In this document: positions 25,916-34,112 of the stretch, piece by piece
Numbering within the stretch: the stretch's first letter is position 1
Layout: each line of letters opens with the position of its first letter
Source of the DNA: Mycobacterium paraseoulense
GTDB taxonomy: Bacteria; Actinomycetota; Actinomycetes; Mycobacteriales; Mycobacteriaceae
Reading direction: 5' to 3'
Length of the DNA stretch: 64,000 nt
Assembly (NCBI RefSeq): GCF_010731655.1
Contig: NZ_AP022619.1
Coordinates: 1,550,001-1,614,000, forward strand
Made by a program: the position numbers and the translations under genes
Notes under the pieces: model-generated
What the model saw: the letters and a program-made list of their open reading frames with translations, nothing else
Databases searched by the model: none
Told to the model about the DNA's origin: nothing

Positions 25916-27414
25916 GTTGCACTCCTGAGCTTTTCGGACAGTTCTCGGATAATTTCACGGCGCAACACCTTGCCGGTGTCAGTGGTCAGCAGCTGATCGA
26001 CGATCTCGATGCGGTCCGGGGTGCGTGAACCTCGTAACACCTTGTGCGCAAACGCCTGCAGGTCATCGGCGTCGAGTTCGGAGTGCGGCTCGGGCACCAC
26101 CACCGCAACGATGATCTGCCCCCACTGCGGATCGTCGAGCCCGACGACAACTACCTCACGAACCGCGGGATGCTCGATCAGGACATCCTCGATCTCGGCG
26201 GGCGCGATGTTCTCGCCGCCCCGAATGATCGTGTCATCAGAGCGCCCACCGATGAAAAGGTAACCATCGTCGTCGACCATCGCGACATCCCTTGTAGGAA
26301 ACCAACCCTCGGCGTCGAGAACCGATCCCTGTTCGGTGTAGCGGCCCGACACCTGCGGTCCCCGCACGAACAACTCCCCCGGCTCACCCGGACCCAACGC
26401 GGTACCGTCCTCGGAGCGGATCTGAACCTCGATGCCGGGCACCGGCCGGCCGACCGAACCGAGCCGCCGCGATACCGACTCATCCTCGGCGGCGTATGCT
26501 AGCCGATGGTCATCGGGGGTCAGCACCGCGATCGTCGAACTCGTCTCGGTCAACCCGTACGCGTTGACCAGCCCGACATCCGGCAGCAACTCCATCGTCT
26601 TGCGCACCAGCGGCAGACCCACCTTCGAGCCGCCGTAGGCCAGGTTGCGCAGTGTAGGCAACCCGGTCGGCGCGGCCCGCAACTCCGCAACGATCCGGTC
26701 CAACATAGTCGGCACGACGGTCGCCGTTGTCACCTTCTCCTCACGAACCAGCCGCACCCACTCCCGCGCATCGAACCTGGGCAGGTACACGATTTTTCGG
26801 CCGGCGTACAGATTCGACAGTGCCGCACCGACACCGGCGATGTGATACGGCGGAACACACACTAACGTCGCGTCCTCGGCGCCAGCAGAAGCGAACTCAA
26901 CCGTGCCCGTCACGTAACTCGTCAGGTTATTGTGCGTCAGCTCAACAGCCTTGGGGCGTGACGTCGTGCCGGACGTGAACAGCACGATGCCGACGTCGTC
27001 GGGATCGGCGAACTGCTGGGCGGGATCGGCCGCGCGGGCAGCGGCAAGGAAGTCCTCGGAGCGCAGAACTTGCTTGCCCGCTCCGGCCACCATGTCGACG
27101 TAGTCGTCGTCGGCGACCACCAGCGCAGACGGCAGGCGGTCGAGGAGTTGATGCAAGCCCTCGGTACCGAGCCGGTAGTTCAACGGGGTGAATGGCACCG
27201 CCGCCCGCGCCGAGGCGAAGATCAACGCCGGCAGCATGGTCCCGCCTGTCCCGATATACGCCACGTGCTGTCCGCCGGAATCCGCAAGGACCGCGGCTCC
27301 CCCGCTGGCTAGCGCACTCAGTTCGGTAGTGGTCAACCGGCTCTCGCGGTCGATGACCGCCAGCCGATCGGGGTCGCCCGAGACTGCCATCTCGAGCAGC
27401 AGTGCAATACTCAA
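25912..27414 (-). CDS. Acyl-CoA synthetase (FadD-like AMP-dependent ligase)
   Basis: A full-length 500-aa ligase. Motifs are FTSGTTSRPKAVELTHNN (P-loop), NAYGLTETSS, EGWFPTRDVAMVDDDGYLFI, the hinge IIRGGENIAPAEIEDVL and the catalytic Lys in TDTGKVLRREI. It forms an acyl-adenylate and then an acyl-CoA from an unknown acid. It is the first gene of the minus operon. The promoter region is shared with the divergent thiolase-like operon and holds the 20-bp AT-rich site at 27.43 kb. Confidence 0.93.
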   Translation of the reverse strand: MSIALLLEMAVSGDPDRLAVIDRESRLTTTELSALASGGAAVLADSGGQHVAYIGTGGTMLPALIFASARAAVPFTPLNYRLGTEGLHQLLDRLPSALVVADDDYVDMVAGAGKQVLRSEDFLAAARAADPAQQFADPDDVGIVLFTSGTTSRPKAVELTHNNLTSYVTGTVEFASAGAEDATLVCVPPYHIAGVGAALSNLYAGRKIVYLPRFDAREWVRLVREEKVTTATVVPTMLDRIVAELRAAPTGLPTLRNLAYGGSKVGLPLVRKTMELLPDVGLVNAYGLTETSSTIAVLTPDDHRLAYAAEDESVSRRLGSVGRPVPGIEVQIRSEDGTALGPGEPGELFVRGPQVSGRYTEQGSVLDAEGWFPTRDVAMVDDDGYLFIGGRSDDTIIRGGENIAPAEIEDVLIEHPAVREVVVVGLDDPQWGQIIVAVVVPEPHSELDADDLQAFAHKVLRGSRTPDRIEIVDQLLTTDTGKVLRREIIRELSEKLRSAT

Positions 27415-27431
27415 CTCCTCAACCCTTCGTA

Positions 27432-27453
27432 AATCCGCTATATAGTTATATCC
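27432..27453 (-). promoter_or_regulatory. Copy of a recurrent 20-bp AT-rich promoter site
   Basis: Read on the minus strand this is ATATAACTATATAGCGGATT. It matches 18 of 20 positions with the site at 54.0 kb. It sits in the 78-bp gap between divergent operons, about 20 bp from the minus-strand ligase start. The TATAAC could be a -10 element; the conserved flank AGCGGATT is not part of any known mycobacterial core promoter and suggests an operator. Confidence 0.6.
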
Positions 27454-27492
27454 TTAGCAGCTGGCAGGAGTCCACTTGACCCAAGGAGACCC

Positions 27493-28644
27493 ATGAGCAC
27501 ACCGGACATCGCGATCATCGGCGTCGGAATCCACCCCTTCGGGCGGTACGCGGATCGCTCGGCACTCGAGATGGGCGCGGTTGCGATCGGCCGTGCGCTC
27601 AAGGATGCCGGGGTGCACTGGTCCGACGTCGGCAGCCTCTACGCGGGCAGCCTCGAAGTGGCCAACCCGGAGGCCGTAACCGGTCTCGCCGGAATGACCG
27701 GTATCCCCGCGCGGGCGACGCTGAGCGGGTGCGCGACGGGCAACACATTGCTGACACTTGCGGCCCGAGACGTCCAGCTGGGCGAGGCCGAGATCGCAGT
27801 CGGGGTCGGCCTGGACAAACACCCGCGCGGTGCATTCGGCGCGGATCCCGCGGTAGCCGGGCTCCCGCAATGGTATGGCGATCAGGGCATGTTCCTGACC
27901 ACTCACTACTTCGGCACCAAGATCATGCGCTACATGCACGACCACAGCGTCACCGACGAGACGCTGGCCCGCGTCGCGGCCAAGAACCTCGCCAACGGCG
28001 CCCTGGCCGATCATGCGTGGCGCCGCAAGGCCATGAGCGTGGAGACCATCCTAGGCTCGCCGATCGTCAACGCACCCCTGCGTCAGTTCATGTACTGCAA
28101 CCCAAACGAAGGCGCCGCGGCGGTCGTGGTGTGTCGGGCCGACGTCGCCAAGAAATACACCGACACCCCGATCTACCTGCGGGCATCCGCGCTGCGCAGC
28201 CGTCGCGAGGGCGCCTTCGAGCTGCTACGCACGTCGATCGAACTGCCGATCGTTCCGGGAACCACCGCGGAAGCCGCGAAAGCCGCGTACGAGCAGGCCG
28301 GCATCGGACCCGAGGACGTCGACGTCGCGCAGCTGCAGGACACCGACGCCGGGTCCGAGGTCATTCACATGGCCGAAACCGGGCTCTGCAAGGACGGCGA
28401 GCAGGAGTCGCTACTGCACGACGGCGCTACCGAGATAGGTGGGCGGCTGCCGATCAACACCGACGGCGGTCTGCTGGCCAACGGGGAGCCGGTCGGCGCG
28501 TCCGGCCTGCGCCAAGTGTACGAACTAGTCCACCAGCTACGCGGCAACGCGGGCGACCGTCAGGTGCCCAACAATCCGCGCGTCGCGCTGGCCCAGCTCT
28601 ACGGCTCACCGGGGACCGCCGCCGTCGCCATCCTGTCGAGATGA
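27493..28644 (+). CDS. Thiolase-like (SCP-x/Ltp type) acyltransferase
   Basis: A 383-aa thiolase-fold protein that keeps the nucleophilic Cys, in LSGCATGNTL (about residue 79). Further motifs are GDQGMFLTTHYFGTKIMRYM, QLQDTDAGSEVIHMAETG and INTDGGLLANGEPVGASGLR. It is a close paralogue of the headless copy at 49.0-49.8 kb. AAGGAG lies a few bases before the ATG. It heads a tightly coupled plus-strand operon with a hydrolase, a ligase and an acyl-CoA dehydrogenase. Confidence 0.9.
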   Translation: MSTPDIAIIGVGIHPFGRYADRSALEMGAVAIGRALKDAGVHWSDVGSLYAGSLEVANPEAVTGLAGMTGIPARATLSGCATGNTLLTLAARDVQLGEAEIAVGVGLDKHPRGAFGADPAVAGLPQWYGDQGMFLTTHYFGTKIMRYMHDHSVTDETLARVAAKNLANGALADHAWRRKAMSVETILGSPIVNAPLRQFMYCNPNEGAAAVVVCRADVAKKYTDTPIYLRASALRSRREGAFELLRTSIELPIVPGTTAEAAKAAYEQAGIGPEDVDVAQLQDTDAGSEVIHMAETGLCKDGEQESLLHDGATEIGGRLPINTDGGLLANGEPVGASGLRQVYELVHQLRGNAGDRQVPNNPRVALAQLYGSPGTAAVAILSR

Positions 28645-29489
28645 CGATCGCGGACGTCGTCGTCGACGACGCCGAGATCGAGTACGCCGATGTCGGCGCC
28701 GGCGCGCCGATCGTGTTCGTGCACGGGGCGTACGTCACCGGCGGGTTGTGGGACGACGTCATCGCGCGGCTGACCGATAACCACCGGTGCATCGCACCGA
28801 CGTGGCCGTTCGGAGCGCAGCGGCGACCGGTCGGCGACGGCGTCAACGTCGGGGTGGTTGCCGCGGGCCGGCGCATCATCGGCCTACTCGAACAGTTGGA
28901 TCTGCGCGACGTAACACTGGTCGCCAACGACACCGGCGGCGGAATCGTGTTGTCCGCGTTAGCGATTCCCGACCTCAACTGGTCTCGGGTATCGCGGCTG
29001 GTGTTCACCAACTGCGACAGTTTCGAGCACTTCCCACCGAAATCGTTCGCACCGCTGGTAAAGCTGTGCCGGATCAGCGGCGGCGCCGGCGCCATCGCCT
29101 TGCGGGCACTGGCCAGCCGGCCCGGTCTGGCGTTCTTCAAGCGTGCCGTCACCAAAGACGGCATCGCCAAAGACCGCGATTCGGCGATCTTCGGCGGCTT
29201 TCTGGGCTCGGCCGACGTACGCCGCGAGGCTGTCCGATTCAGCGCGGCACTGAATCCACGGCACACGAAAGCAGCAGAGTCCGCTATCCGGAAGTGGTCC
29301 AAGCCGGTGCTGGTGGTGTGGGGAACTCACGACGAGCTGTTCCCCGTGAGCCATGCCGAGCGGCTCGCCGAAGCGTTTCCCGACGCGACGCTACGCCTTG
29401 TCGAGGGAAGTTCCACCTACGTGATGATGGACCGGCCGGTCGAAACCGCGGAGGCCATCGCAGCATTCGTTGAAGGATCGCAACCATGA
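28641..29489 (+). CDS. Alpha/beta-fold hydrolase with Asp in the nucleophile position
   Basis: A 282-aa protein of the epoxide hydrolase / haloalkane dehalogenase side of the superfamily. The oxyanion strand reads IVFVHGAYVTGGLWDD. The nucleophile elbow is VANDTGGG, so Asp replaces Ser. An acidic residue follows in VVWGTHDELFP. Near the C-terminus, where the catalytic His is expected, the sequence is GSSTYVMMDRP with no His. The ATG overlaps the previous stop (ATGA); the longer upstream frame is a shadow of the thiolase gene. Activity is therefore uncertain. Confidence 0.85.
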   Translation: MTIADVVVDDAEIEYADVGAGAPIVFVHGAYVTGGLWDDVIARLTDNHRCIAPTWPFGAQRRPVGDGVNVGVVAAGRRIIGLLEQLDLRDVTLVANDTGGGIVLSALAIPDLNWSRVSRLVFTNCDSFEHFPPKSFAPLVKLCRISGGAGAIALRALASRPGLAFFKRAVTKDGIAKDRDSAIFGGFLGSADVRREAVRFSAALNPRHTKAAESAIRKWSKPVLVVWGTHDELFPVSHAERLAEAFPDATLRLVEGSSTYVMMDRPVETAEAIAAFVEGSQP

Positions 29490-30976
29490 CCTCCACCATC
29501 GCCGGATTGCTCGACGACGTAGCTGAGGCGAGACCGGATCAGCGACTGCTGCTGGACGTCGACGGCGGGGTGTTCACCGTCGCGGAGGTGGCGCGGCTTT
29601 CGACCGCGTGCATCCGCTGGCTGGCTGACTCCGGGGTACGCCCCGGAATGACCGTCGCCTGGCAATTGGCGTCACACAGCGCCGCGGCGGTGCTCATGCT
29701 GGCACTGGCCCGCACCGACACAATTCAGGCGCCGGTGCTGCACCTCTGCCGGCAGCGCGAAGTCCGCGCCGCGCTCGACGTTGCGGCAGCCGACATGCTG
29801 ATCGTCGACGACGCCACGGCGATCAACGCCCCACCCGACGTCTCACTCGTCACGCTGCCCGCCGACTTCCTTCAGGTCGTGCGAGGGGCCCCTGGCGGTT
29901 CCGACCCGACGTTGGCCGCGCCACGCTCACCGGATGACGCACGGTGGATCTACTTCACGTCCGGCACGACCGGCCGACCGAAGGGTGTCCGCCACACCGA
30001 CGCCACGCTACTGGCCGCGGCGCGCGGCTACACCACCCATCTCGGACTCGGCAGCCACCCCGACGATGTCGGAACGATCGGGTTCCCCATCGCGCACATC
30101 GGCGGAATCCTCTATCTGGCAAGCGCTTTGATCGGAGCGTTTCCCGCGTTGCTGATACCGAAGATCGACGCTACCGAACTTCCCCGTCAACTGGCAGAGA
30201 ACAGCGTGACGATCTCGGGCTCCAGCACCGCGTTCTATCAGATGCTTCTTGCGGCCCAACTCGCCTCCGGCGGTGATCAGCCGCTGATCCCCTCGCTGCG
30301 CATGTTGATCGGCGGGGGGGCGCCGTGCCCGCCCGAACTGCACTACAAGGTGCGTACCCACATGGGCGTGCCGATCGTACACGCCTACGGAATGACCGAA
30401 GCCCCCACGATCTGCGTCAGCGACGCGACCGATTCCGAGGAGCAGCAGTCGCACACGTGCGGCAGGCCGATTCCGGGTGCGCAGGTACGGATCGGGGCCC
30501 GCGGCGAGATCGAACTGCGCGGCGCCAACGTGACCCCGGGCTACCTCGACGCCGCACAGTGGTCACAGACGACGACATCCGATGGCTGGTTGCGCACCGG
30601 TGACCGAGGGCATCTGCGGCCCGACGGGCGCATCGTGATCACCGGCCGAGTCAAAGACCTGATCATCCGTAAGGGTGAGAACATCTCGCCTGATGAGATC
30701 GAGAACGAGTTGTTGGCCCATCCGCTCATCGACGAGGTGGCGGTGATCGGCCAGCCCGACGCGGAGCGCGGCGAAATGGTGTGTGCGGTCGTGCGCCGAT
30801 CTCCGCGTCGTCGCGAAATCACCCTCGAAGAGTTATGCGCCTTTCTTGACCAGCGCGGACTGATGAAACAAAAGTGGCCAGAGCGCCTAATGGTTGTCGA
30901 CGAGTTCCCCATGACAGGACTGGGAAAGGTCGCGAAACCCGCACTCGTAGAACAGATCACAGGAGACGATCGATGA
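29486..30976 (+). CDS. Acyl-CoA synthetase (FadD-like AMP-dependent ligase)
   Basis: A 496-aa ligase with the P-loop IYFTSGTTGRPKGVRHT, HAYGMTEAPTICV, GWLRTGDRGHLRPDGRIVI, the hinge IIRKGENISPDEIENEL and the catalytic Lys in TGLGKVAKPAL. Start and stop overlap the neighbours by 4 nt each, so four genes here are translated as one coupled unit. It is a second ligase within 3 kb, which suggests two acids or two rounds of activation in the pathway. Confidence 0.93.
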   Translation: MTSTIAGLLDDVAEARPDQRLLLDVDGGVFTVAEVARLSTACIRWLADSGVRPGMTVAWQLASHSAAAVLMLALARTDTIQAPVLHLCRQREVRAALDVAAADMLIVDDATAINAPPDVSLVTLPADFLQVVRGAPGGSDPTLAAPRSPDDARWIYFTSGTTGRPKGVRHTDATLLAAARGYTTHLGLGSHPDDVGTIGFPIAHIGGILYLASALIGAFPALLIPKIDATELPRQLAENSVTISGSSTAFYQMLLAAQLASGGDQPLIPSLRMLIGGGAPCPPELHYKVRTHMGVPIVHAYGMTEAPTICVSDATDSEEQQSHTCGRPIPGAQVRIGARGEIELRGANVTPGYLDAAQWSQTTTSDGWLRTGDRGHLRPDGRIVITGRVKDLIIRKGENISPDEIENELLAHPLIDEVAVIGQPDAERGEMVCAVVRRSPRRREITLEELCAFLDQRGLMKQKWPERLMVVDEFPMTGLGKVAKPALVEQITGDDR

Positions 30977-32103
30977 CATCCCTGAGCGTCGACGAGCGCA
31001 AACAGCTCGCCCAGTCCGTGCGTGCAGCCTGCGAGCGGCTGTCGCCGGAGGATCGGGTTCGCGCGGTCGCCTATGGCGGACGTCAAAAGCACCGCGGCTT
31101 CGACGCCGAACTCTGGAAAGTGCTGTGCGGTCAGGTCGGGGTCGCCGCGATCGGGCTTCCCGAGCAATTCGGCGGCGCCGGCTACGGCGCGACCGCGATG
31201 GGCGTCGTTGCGCACGAACTCGGGCGCTCTTTGGCGTCCGTGCCGTTCCTCGCGTCCGCGGTACTGGCCACCAGTCTCTTGCTGGCCGTCGACGATCCGG
31301 ATGCAGATGAACGGCTGTCGGCGCTGATCGAAGGGAAACGCACCGCCGCCGCCGCACTCAGCAGAGACTGCGGCCTGTGGCAGCGCGGCCATGTGTCCGT
31401 GTCGGCCGAGTACGCCACCTCATCGTGGACGCTCAACGGCGTTGTGCACCATGTCCTTCACGGCGGTTCGGCCGACGACCTGATCGTCGTCGCCCGCGCC
31501 GGACGCGAGCTCGCCCTATTCGTCCTCGATGCGACGACCCAAGGGGTGGTGATTGCCGAGGAGAGCGTGCTCGACGGCACCCGGCAGATGGCGACCATCA
31601 CCTTCACCTCAGCACCTGCCACCCGCCTGTCGAGCGGTACCTCGGTTGAGGACGTCGTTTCCCGCAGCGTCGACCTGGCGATGGCAGTGTTGTCCGCTGA
31701 GCAGGTCGGCGCCTGTGAGCGCCTGTTGGAGATCGCGACCGACTACGCGCGCACGCGCGAACAGTTCAACCGCCCCATCGGCAGTTTCCAGGCGATCAAG
31801 CACAAATGCGCCGACATGCTGTTAGACCTCGAGTGGGCCAGGTCCGCTTCGCAGGGCGCGCTGGACGCCCATGACGCCGGCCCGGCCGACGAAACCGCCT
31901 GGCGGGCAAGCATGGCAAAGGCGGTGTGCTCGGAATCGCTCCGAAACGCCGCACATGCGAATGTTCAGATCCACGGCGGCATCGGATTTACCTGGGAGGA
32001 CTCGGCGCACCTCTACGTGCGTCGGGCACGCACCGACGAGGTGCTGTTCGGCAAGCCCGCCGAACACTGGGAACGGCTAAGGGCAGAAGCAAAGATCGTC
32101 TGA
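30973..32103 (+). CDS. Acyl-CoA dehydrogenase (FadE-like)
   Basis: A 376-aa flavoprotein-family member that introduces a double bond into an acyl-CoA. The C-terminal half carries RTREQFNRPIGSFQAIKHKC and HANVQIHGGIGFTWEDSAHL, typical of the FAD/ADP-binding part. The N-terminal half is shorter and less conserved, like the partner subunit of two-gene FadE heteromers in actinobacterial sterol catabolism. The FadE at 34.1 kb could be the partner; that pairing is inference. It is the last gene of the operon. Confidence 0.9.
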   Translation: MTSLSVDERKQLAQSVRAACERLSPEDRVRAVAYGGRQKHRGFDAELWKVLCGQVGVAAIGLPEQFGGAGYGATAMGVVAHELGRSLASVPFLASAVLATSLLLAVDDPDADERLSALIEGKRTAAAALSRDCGLWQRGHVSVSAEYATSSWTLNGVVHHVLHGGSADDLIVVARAGRELALFVLDATTQGVVIAEESVLDGTRQMATITFTSAPATRLSSGTSVEDVVSRSVDLAMAVLSAEQVGACERLLEIATDYARTREQFNRPIGSFQAIKHKCADMLLDLEWARSASQGALDAHDAGPADETAWRASMAKAVCSESLRNAAHANVQIHGGIGFTWEDSAHLYVRRARTDEVLFGKPAEHWERLRAEAKIV

Positions 32104-32150
32104 CGCTCTGCTATCCGGGCATCGGCAGTCCCCAGAATGATGATCGCTAG

Positions 32151-33062
32151 CTAGCCCATGGCGAAGTGGTCGGCGAACCGCTTCATATAGGTCTCAGCCG
32201 CTGATACCGACGTGGCGTCGACGTGGGCCAGAATCCGGGTCGCCCCCACGTCACCGATGGCCGAGACGAACCGATCGAGCGAGTCCACCGCGGCGGCATC
32301 ATCGAAATCTATTGCGGGCACCGCGACTTGAATCTCGACACCGCCAGGATCACGACTCGCATCGGCGAGCAGGTGGCGCAGTTTATCGACAGAGCGCGCG
32401 AGATCGTCGACCGTCTCGATCGCCGCAGTGCGCACCGACGAGGCTACGGCGGCGGGGTTGACCATCGGGCACCACCCGCTGCCGTGTGCGGCGACGCGGC
32501 GCAACGTTGCGGGACTGTTGCCCCCGATCCACAGCGGCGGATGCGGCATCTGGACCGGTGAATTCACCGCTGGTTCCGCACTCGCCGCGAAGGTGGTTCC
32601 GGTGAGCGGACGGTCGGGATGCAGCCAGATCTCGCGCAACGCCGCGAGATACTCGTCGAAAAGCGCGACTCGATCGTCGAATTCGACTCCGAGTGCGGCG
32701 AATTCGGAGCGCAGGTAGCCGGCCCCGACGCCGGCGATCAGCCGGCCACCGGACACCTCGTCCAGTGACGTCAGTGTCTTGGCGGTCAAATAGGGGTTGC
32801 GAAACGGCAGCACCCACAGGTGTGTCATCAGCCGGATCGTGCTGGTCGCGGCCGCGAAGAAGGCGAGCGCGACCGCCGGGTCGAAGGTATTGTGCCCGCC
32901 GGCGCACCGCCACTTCGCTGACGGCGCAGGGTGATCGGCGAGGGCGATGGCATCGAAGCCGACGCCCTCGGCGTGGATCGCCAACGCACGCATGGCCGTC
33001 GGCTGGCGTAGCTCTCTATCGGCGGTGGGGACGTCACTGGGAAACTCGACTGTGAAGTTCAT
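32151..33062 (-). CDS. LLM class (F420-type) oxidoreductase
   Basis: A 303-aa TIM-barrel protein of the luciferase-like monooxygenase superfamily. Visible elements are GFDAIALADHP, TSTIRLMTHLWVLPFRNPYL, TLTSLDEVSGGRLIAGVGAG and HPPLWIGGNSPATLRR. In mycobacteria such proteins usually use F420. It converges with the FadE gene, with 47 bp between the stops and no obvious hairpin. The SDR remnant lies immediately upstream on the same strand, with its stop about 4 nt before this start. Confidence 0.88.
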   Translation of the reverse strand: MNFTVEFPSDVPTADRELRQPTAMRALAIHAEGVGFDAIALADHPAPSAKWRCAGGHNTFDPAVALAFFAAATSTIRLMTHLWVLPFRNPYLTAKTLTSLDEVSGGRLIAGVGAGYLRSEFAALGVEFDDRVALFDEYLAALREIWLHPDRPLTGTTFAASAEPAVNSPVQMPHPPLWIGGNSPATLRRVAAHGSGWCPMVNPAAVASSVRTAAIETVDDLARSVDKLRHLLADASRDPGGVEIQVAVPAIDFDDAAAVDSLDRFVSAIGDVGATRILAHVDATSVSAAETYMKRFADHFAMG

Positions 33063-33065
33063 GTC

Positions 33066-33277
33066 TCAGTAGATCGACCCAGTTGCCGGGGTGCTGAGGT
33101 GGAGGTTGACGCCGTTGACGAAGTCGGCTCGCACCCTGGCGAGAAACGCGGCCGCATAGGCCTTACGGGCGCGCACTACCACCGATTCTCCCTCGATTGA
33201 GTTGTCGTGGCGATACCCGCACCGATTCCCGGACTGCTGGCGGTGATGAGCGGTTTGCCGGTCAGATCCAGGTTCAT
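33066..33277 (-). pseudogene. SDR gene reduced to its two ends
   Basis: The ATG at 33277 begins MNLDLTGKPLITASSPGIGA, an SDR N-terminus (normally T-G-S-S-x-G-I-G). After about 30 codons and a frame change the sequence jumps to DFVNGVNLHLSTPATGSIY and a stop. This corresponds to the SDR C-terminus, usually F-V-N-G-V-N-x-x-V-D-G-G. About 200 residues, including the catalytic YxxxK, are gone. Confidence 0.75.
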
Positions 33278-33331
33278 GCGTGTCCTCGTGTCGTCGTGTT
33301 TGCGCGCACCTCATATTGTAACAAGTTATAG

Positions 33332-33344
33332 CTAAATGTTTGGC
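33332..33344 (+). repeat. 13-bp direct repeat, copy 1
   Basis: CTAAATGTTTGGC, identical to 33974-33986. It is set in an AT-rich patch with the palindrome TAACAAGTTA at 33320-33329 just upstream. The two copies flank the cluster of gene remnants and may be promoter elements or the traces of a duplication. Confidence 0.6.
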
Positions 33345-33411
33345 TGTATAGGCAGCGGCGGAGATGGAACCTCCCCACCCGTAGGAACGATTGACTGCCG
33401 CACGGTGGTCT

Positions 33412-33594
33412 CTACGTGGGAGCAACAGGCAGAGCTGAGAACTCTGCGCGGATGAGGTCGTCAAGGCCGAGGCCGAGGGCGGACAGCCACTGCGCGAGCG
33501 CACGTTCGAGGAGTAGCAGACTCACCGCCGCAAGCAGCCCGCAGTCGCCGTCGGGCGTTCTCAGCCCGCGCCGCTGGGCAATCGCCTTGGCCAC
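33412..33594 (-). pseudogene. C-terminal remnant of a TetR regulator
   Basis: A 60-codon open frame whose product reads LLAAVSLLLLERALAQWLSA followed by DDLIRAEFSALP. This is the usual last helix and ending of a TetR/AcrR regulator. No helix-turn-helix is present upstream in any frame. The strand is the same as that of the SDR remnant next to it. Confidence 0.6.
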
Positions 33595-33654
33595 TTGTGA
33601 GACGAAGCGTCAGAAATCAAGACTTGCCGTCAGAAAGGACAGACCGCGCCGTTA

Positions 33655-33815
33655 CGCGACGACACAGATCGTCTCCGTCGACGATCACCTGATCGAGTAT
33701 CCGCCGGGTGTGGCAGGACCATCTGCCGGAGAAGTTCCGCGAGGCCGGTCCGCGGATCCTCGAGAAGGACGGGATGCACCTGTGGAGCTATGCTGCGAAG
33801 CCCAGCCACTATTAG
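33655..33815 (+). pseudogene. N-terminal remnant of an amidohydrolase, frameshifted
   Basis: One frame reads TQIVSVDDHLIEYPP, the metal-binding N-terminus of PF04909 amidohydrolases (compare ISVDDHVVEPP at 41.6 kb). A 1-nt frame change near 33703 leads to VWQDHLPEKFREAGPRILEK, and the frame stops at 33813-33815. Only about 50 codons remain of a gene of about 400 codons. Confidence 0.75.
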
Positions 33816-33973
33816 CCGATCGCGCTAACGCTGCTCGCCGCTCGCGGCGTCATTGCAGCGGCGCACTCGGCGTCCTGCCGATCTCGCGATGAGTCCGTGC
33901 GCGGGTGTCTCCTCGCGTTCTGCGCAGTCGGCTTGCCCAAGCGTCGGACCAGTCGCTACACTCCTTAAAATAA

Positions 33974-33986
33974 CTAAATGTTTGGC
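33974..33986 (+). repeat. 13-bp direct repeat, copy 2
   Basis: CTAAATGTTTGGC, identical to copy 1 at 33332-33344, about 640 bp away. It lies about 130 bp upstream of the acyl-CoA dehydrogenase start in the likely promoter region of that operon. Confidence 0.6.
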
Positions 33987-34112
33987 GATTTTGGTTCGGT
34001 CTCGACTGTGCACCCACATTCCGGGGGCGGTCCCTCTCAACGCGATGGAATCGGTTCTTTGACGAATACGGCATGTACCTCGACGTCAGCTGGCGGATCG
34101 ACGGTTAGGGAG

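Noticed and set aside
27729..28640. Upstream extension of the hydrolase frame across the thiolase-like gene
   Set aside because: Arginine-rich shadow of the thiolase gene; the hydrolase starts at the ATGA overlap at 28641.
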